From Poa pratensis (taxonomy: Eukaryota > Streptophyta > Magnoliopsida > Poales > Poaceae), in assembly GCA_947311845.1 (NCBI GenBank), contig CAMZMU010000034.1, positions 84,111,433 to 84,175,432 on the forward strand: a DNA stretch of 64,000 bases. Direction: 5' to 3'. Positions 60,128 through 64,000 of this stretch are shown here, in pieces (position 1 is the first letter of the stretch; each line of letters opens with the position of its first letter). The position numbers and the translations under genes are program-made. The notes beneath the pieces are model-generated. The model searched no databases. It saw only the letters and a program-made list of their open reading frames with translations, and was not told the origin of the DNA.

Positions 60128-60305
60128 TAGTACTGTACAACTTAGCCTCAAGCAACATTTACCGTTCTTGTACGTTGCAACAAGTTTCGGTAGGTAAAGA
60201 AAAGTGCCCGTTTTCAAGTCCCAAATGTTAGCCAAGTTAGGCACTTCAGTGCCGTGAACTTGTGCCCATGTACGGAGAAGAAGAAACTAAACGGGACTAG
60301 TGAAA

Positions 60306-60537
60306 TACTCCCTAATAATCAATTTTCTAATTTTTAATGTTTGACCAAATTTGTAGAAAAGTATACCAACATCTAAGATATCAATTTAGTTTTATTACAT
60401 TATTCATACGATAAATTTTCTTACTAATAGATTTGTCGTGGTGAATGTTAACGCATTTTTTACAACCTTGATCAAGCATAGAGAAATTTAACTTAAAATA
60501 AACCTAAAACATCGATTATTTTAAAACGGAAGGACTA
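60306..60537. mobile_element. Degenerate Stowaway-like MITE
   Basis: The ends TACTCCCTAAT and AACGGAAGGACTA are imperfectly inverted, with an AT-rich interior of about 200 bp. TA is present at both sides. Old and diverged. Confidence 0.5.
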
Positions 60538-60688
60538 ACGACAATGTAACTGCACCTCATGTTCTCATGCACAATCAGAGTGATTCGTCGGCAGGTCGAG
60601 CCGATTTTGTGCGTCAATAGAAGCATTAATTAATGTCTAGCCTCTAGTAAGATCTCACTCATAATATTTTGTATCTCCTAAAATAGTA

Positions 60689-60812
60689 CTCCCTCTGTTC
60701 GGAATTAGTTGACACGTGTTTGTCTAAAAGTGGATGTATGTATACACTACAATATGTCTAGATACATCCGTATTTGGACAAACATGAGTCAACTAATTCC
60801 GAACGGAGGGAG
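60689..60812. mobile_element. Stowaway MITE 2
   Basis: About 124 bp with termini CTCCCTCTGTTCGG / CCGAACGGAGGGAG, a long self-complementary interior and TA duplication (60687-60688, 60813-60814). Confidence 0.9.
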
Positions 60813-62958
60813 TAGTAAACGAAAAAGCATGTGAGTGCCTACATTCGAGAAGTGGAGGAGCATGTAGAAGGGTCAAATTGGATCGATCTTGTGTCGGCTG
60901 CCGAAAGTTCATGACCAGGCCCCAACATTCGTGCTCCTCATGTAACTATAATCCTGCTGTCGGCGTCATTAGGTCAACCCTTAGCCTGTCGTGCTTTCGT
61001 AATCTTCTTCTCAAATTTAAATATCAAAACCAGCTAGGCTCATCCGCTCATCTTGATACGACACGTGGTTGACTTTTGCCTTTTAAAATCGAGTTCGTAT
61101 TATTTGGACCAGGTGTTTTCACTCTGTAGGCAAAGTTATGTAGTATACTTGCGTCACCATTTCATTTGTACAGACCGCACACGTAGGCATTGCAGATTTT
61201 ACCGGGGCTTAATTCGTGACATGGTCAGCAGGAAGCCGAGGAGACGGCGAGAGGAGGAGGAGGAGCTCCGACTGGCCGCGCCGGGCAGGGTTTCCGGCAA
61301 GAAGCACCCGCGCACCAGGAGGAGCTTCTCGTCTGCCAACCTCACAAAAAACGGTAGCCCCGACGTTGGCTTACGGGGGGCGCTGTCGCAGGAACCGCTG
61401 CCACCGGAGCCACGACCGGCGCAAGCAGGATGCACAGACAGAGCTCACCAGGCGCGAGCAGTAAACGGCGCCGCGCCTAAGCGCAAGGGATCGGCGAAAG
61501 AGAACGGATCGCTCAGGCAGGCGGGCCCGAAGCCGCCGCGCGGCGGCCTGCCCCGGGGGTGCAGCTCCGGCGGCATGGAGACGGCTGTGCTGCCGAACGC
61601 TTCGGTGGCTTCAACGGCGTCGCAGAGCCGTTCGAGCGAGCAGGCTGTTGCTTCCGACCGTGATGATGAAGCTCCGAAGGCTTCTCCCTCAAGGCCATTT
61701 CTCGGGAGTGGCAATGGCACCGCGGGCCGGGAACGCGCGAGCCGCCTCGCCTGAATCAGAATGCGGCAGAGATGTATTGAGCTGCGCGGCAGCGGCAGCA
61801 GAAGAGGGCCGTGAAGCTGAAGCGAAGAGCGCCGTGATCGACGTAGAGAGGACGCGAGGTGCAGTCTCCTGAGGCCGAGGCGAAGCTCGGGAACGGAGAG
61901 ATCACCAGCGACTCGGAGATAGAGCCGAGCTACGTCTTAATCAAGAAGAAGGACGAGAAACCCATGACGCTCTCTGACGCATTGGCCGGGTCGGATGCTG
62001 AACCACACCTCGAGGTCAAGAATGGCACGGGCAATGCACACGTCAGGCCACCAGCGCGGCCGACGCCGATACCTCCGCGGAAATCACCACGACGGAGAAC
62101 GCCGAAAGCTCCAACGAAATGTCTTCCTTCTCCGGCACCGGCAGGTCAGGCCGGGGCTCCGCTCCCAGCAGCCCGCCCTCCTGCAGCTCCCGGGCCCAGT
62201 CCATCGAGAGGCTGCTCGAAGAAGACGCCGCGCTGCTGAAGAAGAAGCGCGAGGATCGGGATCCGCCGGCGGGAGGAGCGTCCAGGCGGTGTCAACGCCG
62301 GCAGCGCGGGGAGAAGACCTCCGGGGCGGCGCGGTCGACGTCGCCCAGAGGGACGGGGATAGGGTTCAAGAAGAGGTTCCTGAGCTTCGGGAAGAAACCA
62401 GAGGCAGTGATGGTGCTACTGTCATGAGTGCACGTCTCCGGCATCAGTGCCTTCGCCTGTCGACCACCACCGCGGCGCCGGCGCCAGACGGCGCTGTCGG
62501 ACCGCCGACCATGCGATCAGCCTAGGATGGTGGGCTCTTCCTCGGATGCCGCTGCCTCTGACGACATAGCACAAGTTATGCCGCCTCTCCGCAGGGTAAT
62601 GTTAGCTTAGGATTCTTCAGTTTATCTTGTCCATGAAATTTACTGAATTAATCTACATATGTCTTTGTTAGCTTAGGATTCTTCAGTTTATCTTTTAAAA
62701 TTCCGCTTTTACGACTGACGCTGTTTGAAACTTTCTACAGCTTGTTCGCTGCAAAGCCTTGTAAATGCGTCGCCTGCAAAGTCTGAACTGAGCGAGATGG
62801 TTCCACAGGAGAAATCACCAAAACGTAAATACACTTCAATCTAAATAACCATGTGTTGTGTGTCCGTCTGTTTCATATGTACTAAGTTGTCTGATTATGT
62901 TCATGCAGCTCATCGGTCGTTCTTCTCGTTTCGATCGTTCAACTGTGGTAGGGGCTGA

Positions 62959-63070
62959 ATGATAGAGTTAATTTGTAATATAATCGAGGTGGACAGTTGC
63001 CATTGTAAATTTCATAAAAGGAATTTGTAAAGCGGTACTGACTATTCGTTGATGCGTATTAGTCTGTGTA
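62959..63070 (+). other. 3' UTR of the coiled-coil gene
   Basis: AT-rich sequence after the stop codon, up to the SINE target duplication. Confidence 0.4.
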
Positions 63071-63086
63071 GGTCCATTATGAAGGA

Positions 63087-63380
63087 GAGAACTTGCCTGT
63101 GGCAAGATGGTTAGGTGGGTGGTTGTACCCCCAGCCCACCAGAGTTCAAACCCCAGGTTTGACGCTGGTGTTTCTCATTTAAGGCGGAATATTCTTCAGT
63201 GGGAGGCGACGTTCCCGTCGACAGCGAGGCGCCCGTGGTGACTTCGTCAATCTCAAGACTCGACCCGCCGGCTCAGTCTCGGAGGTGCTCATAGGGGTAG
63301 GGTGTGCGTGCGTGCGTTCATAGGGGTGAGTGTGTGCGCGTGTATATGAGCGCTTGCGTTGTACTGTGTTTCGCAAAAAA
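63087..63380 (+). mobile_element. Full-length SINE with 16-bp target duplication
   Basis: Flanked by GGTCCATTATGAAGGA at 63071-63086 and 63381-63396. It has an A-box (TGGCAAGATGGTTAGGTGG, about 63103) and a B-box (AGAGTTCAAACC, about 63141) as in tRNA-derived SINEs, a GT-rich tail (GTGTGTGCGCGTGTATATGA) and a short A-run before the right duplication. I recognise the sequence type as common in wheat-tribe genomes. Confidence 0.88.
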
Positions 63381-63396
63381 GGTCCATTATGAAGGA

Positions 63397-64000
63397 CACG
63401 AATCCAGAATTGCTAAACCTTAATCCTCCTTCCAAAACATAGGTTTGGACCCCCGCGTCGCGCTCGTGTGGGTGACACGGGGCAATTAGGTTTCCCTCTC
63501 ATCAGCCGCCAGCCGCGAGCATCTCTCCTCACCGTCGCCGCCGCCGCTATCTGGCGGCGGCAGTGAGCCCCCCCCCCCCCCCCCCCCAACTCCTTTCTCT
63601 TAATTCATGTGCCTCTTCTTGTGATTTCGTCCCTATACGCTTCGAAGCTCGCCGACGGCCCAATCTGGATTTCATCGCGGCCTGATCGTGCTGGTCCGCG
63701 TGGAGTCATCTCCTAGAGTCGATCACGGTGGGCGACGAGATCGTGGACGTGGCCTTCTGCCTTCGTCGCGGCCTGATATGTTGTGACAAACTGGCGCACG
63801 CGTAAGAGGCGGCAACGTCAACAAGGAGTGGAGAAGAAGTTGCCGAACGACGCTGCAGCGGCAGAGGAAGGGTACGAGAAACTCCGCCACGGCAAAAGAT
63901 ACCAGGCAGCGAGAAGGCCAATGCGCGTCGTCAAACCCAACACACGCACGCTACACTGGAGACAACTAGACCACCGATCTACAAGTGGTGGGGCTAACAT
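63397..64000. other. GC-rich unassigned sequence at the window end
   Basis: A GC-rich leader-like stretch interrupted by a run of 20 C residues (63568-63587). Frames are open in several phases and no domain is recognisable. It could be the 5' part of a gene or LINE continuing beyond the window. Confidence 0.35.
63568..63587 (+). repeat. Poly-C tract (20 C)
   Basis: An uninterrupted run of 20 C residues, equivalent to a G20 run on the minus strand. Confidence 0.85.

Larger units (their letters stand above)
59485..61190 (+). other. Large intron with MITE insertions
   Basis: Non-coding, between the donor at 59485 and a probable acceptor near 61192 (TTGCAG). It contains two Stowaway elements and one degenerate MITE, listed below. 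Confidence 0.5.
59089..62958 (+). pseudogene. Charged coiled-coil protein gene, frame-disrupted
   Basis: Exon 1 (59089-59484) starts MAMTPPAEGAVVDLWAMAAE and holds an acidic stretch and a probable coiled coil from residue 78 (MYEAYTRRRDERLRSVWRAR), ending at a good donor (GAG then GTAGGT). A large intron with MITEs follows. A basic, Ser/Pro-rich exon begins near 61200 (SRKPRRRREEEEELRLA) and stays open to 61754. Coding-like sequence continues to about 62425 but changes frame near 61750, 61870 and 62040 (motifs SYVLIKKKDEKP, SIERLLEEDAALLKKKRE, FKKRFLSFGKK). The last two exons, 62741-62824 and 62909-62958, end SFFSFRSFNCGRG and stop. The tail resembles plant proteins with basic C-termini such as the CIP7-like group; that match is weak. 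Phases between the middle and last exons do not agree, so a pseudogene is likelier than a missed splice pattern. Confidence 0.55.

Noticed and set aside
63103..63152. tRNA gene, from the A and B boxes
   Set aside because: Part of the SINE defined by the 16-bp target duplication.

Overview
The window is nuclear DNA of a grass, very probably a member of the wheat tribe (Triticeae). The reasons are spliceosomal introns with GT-AG borders, plant gene families, Stowaway MITEs, a wheat-type SINE, LTRs beginning TGATACGTC, and genes separated by nested retrotransposons. There is no prokaryotic operon structure, CRISPR array or rRNA.

Layout: (1) 589-3286 (+) is the 3' two-thirds of a GPI ethanolamine phosphate transferase 2 gene (PIG-G/GPI7 type). 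(2) 3515-6585 holds a SINE-like remnant and an element with terminal inverted repeats, itself invaded by a 1.5 kb LINE-derived retroposon with a 15-bp target duplication. (3) 7827-8927 (+) is an intact F-box gene with an intron in its 5' UTR. (4) 11042-13951 (-) is a tandemly duplicated fragment of the replication factor C large subunit gene (RFC1) that keeps the BRCT exons but no ATPase part. (5) 14472-19573 is a complete Ty1/copia element with TSD CGTCG and broken reading frames. (6) 21680-24192 (-) is a six-exon gene for a 263-aa plant protein that I cannot name. (7) 25876-30470 (-) is an eight-exon gene for a 480-aa WD40-like protein, with a tandem duplication of its first exon inside intron 1. 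(8) 31577-34215 holds two copies of a non-coding block. (9) 36356-55379 is a 19-kb Ty3/gypsy chromovirus (Tekay/Del-like) with 4.8-kb LTRs, TSD ATATC, an extra ORF upstream of gag and two nested solo LTRs, one in each orientation. (10) 57515-57683 is a hAT MITE with an 8-bp TSD. (11) 59089-62958 (+) is a split, frame-disrupted gene for a charged coiled-coil protein, with Stowaway MITEs in its intron. (12) 63087-63380 is a full SINE with a 16-bp TSD.

The host genes look unrelated to one another: GPI-anchor synthesis, ubiquitin-ligase substrate choice, and a BRCT fragment of the clamp loader. They share no operon-like logic. The window is best read as a gene island (1-31 kb) followed by a nested retrotransposon block (36-55 kb) and a second small genic segment (59-63 kb). 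The most unusual content is the extra pre-gag ORF of the gypsy element, the young but coding-dead state of both LTR elements, the BRCT-only RFC1 duplication, and the in-frame duplicate first exon of the WD40-like gene.
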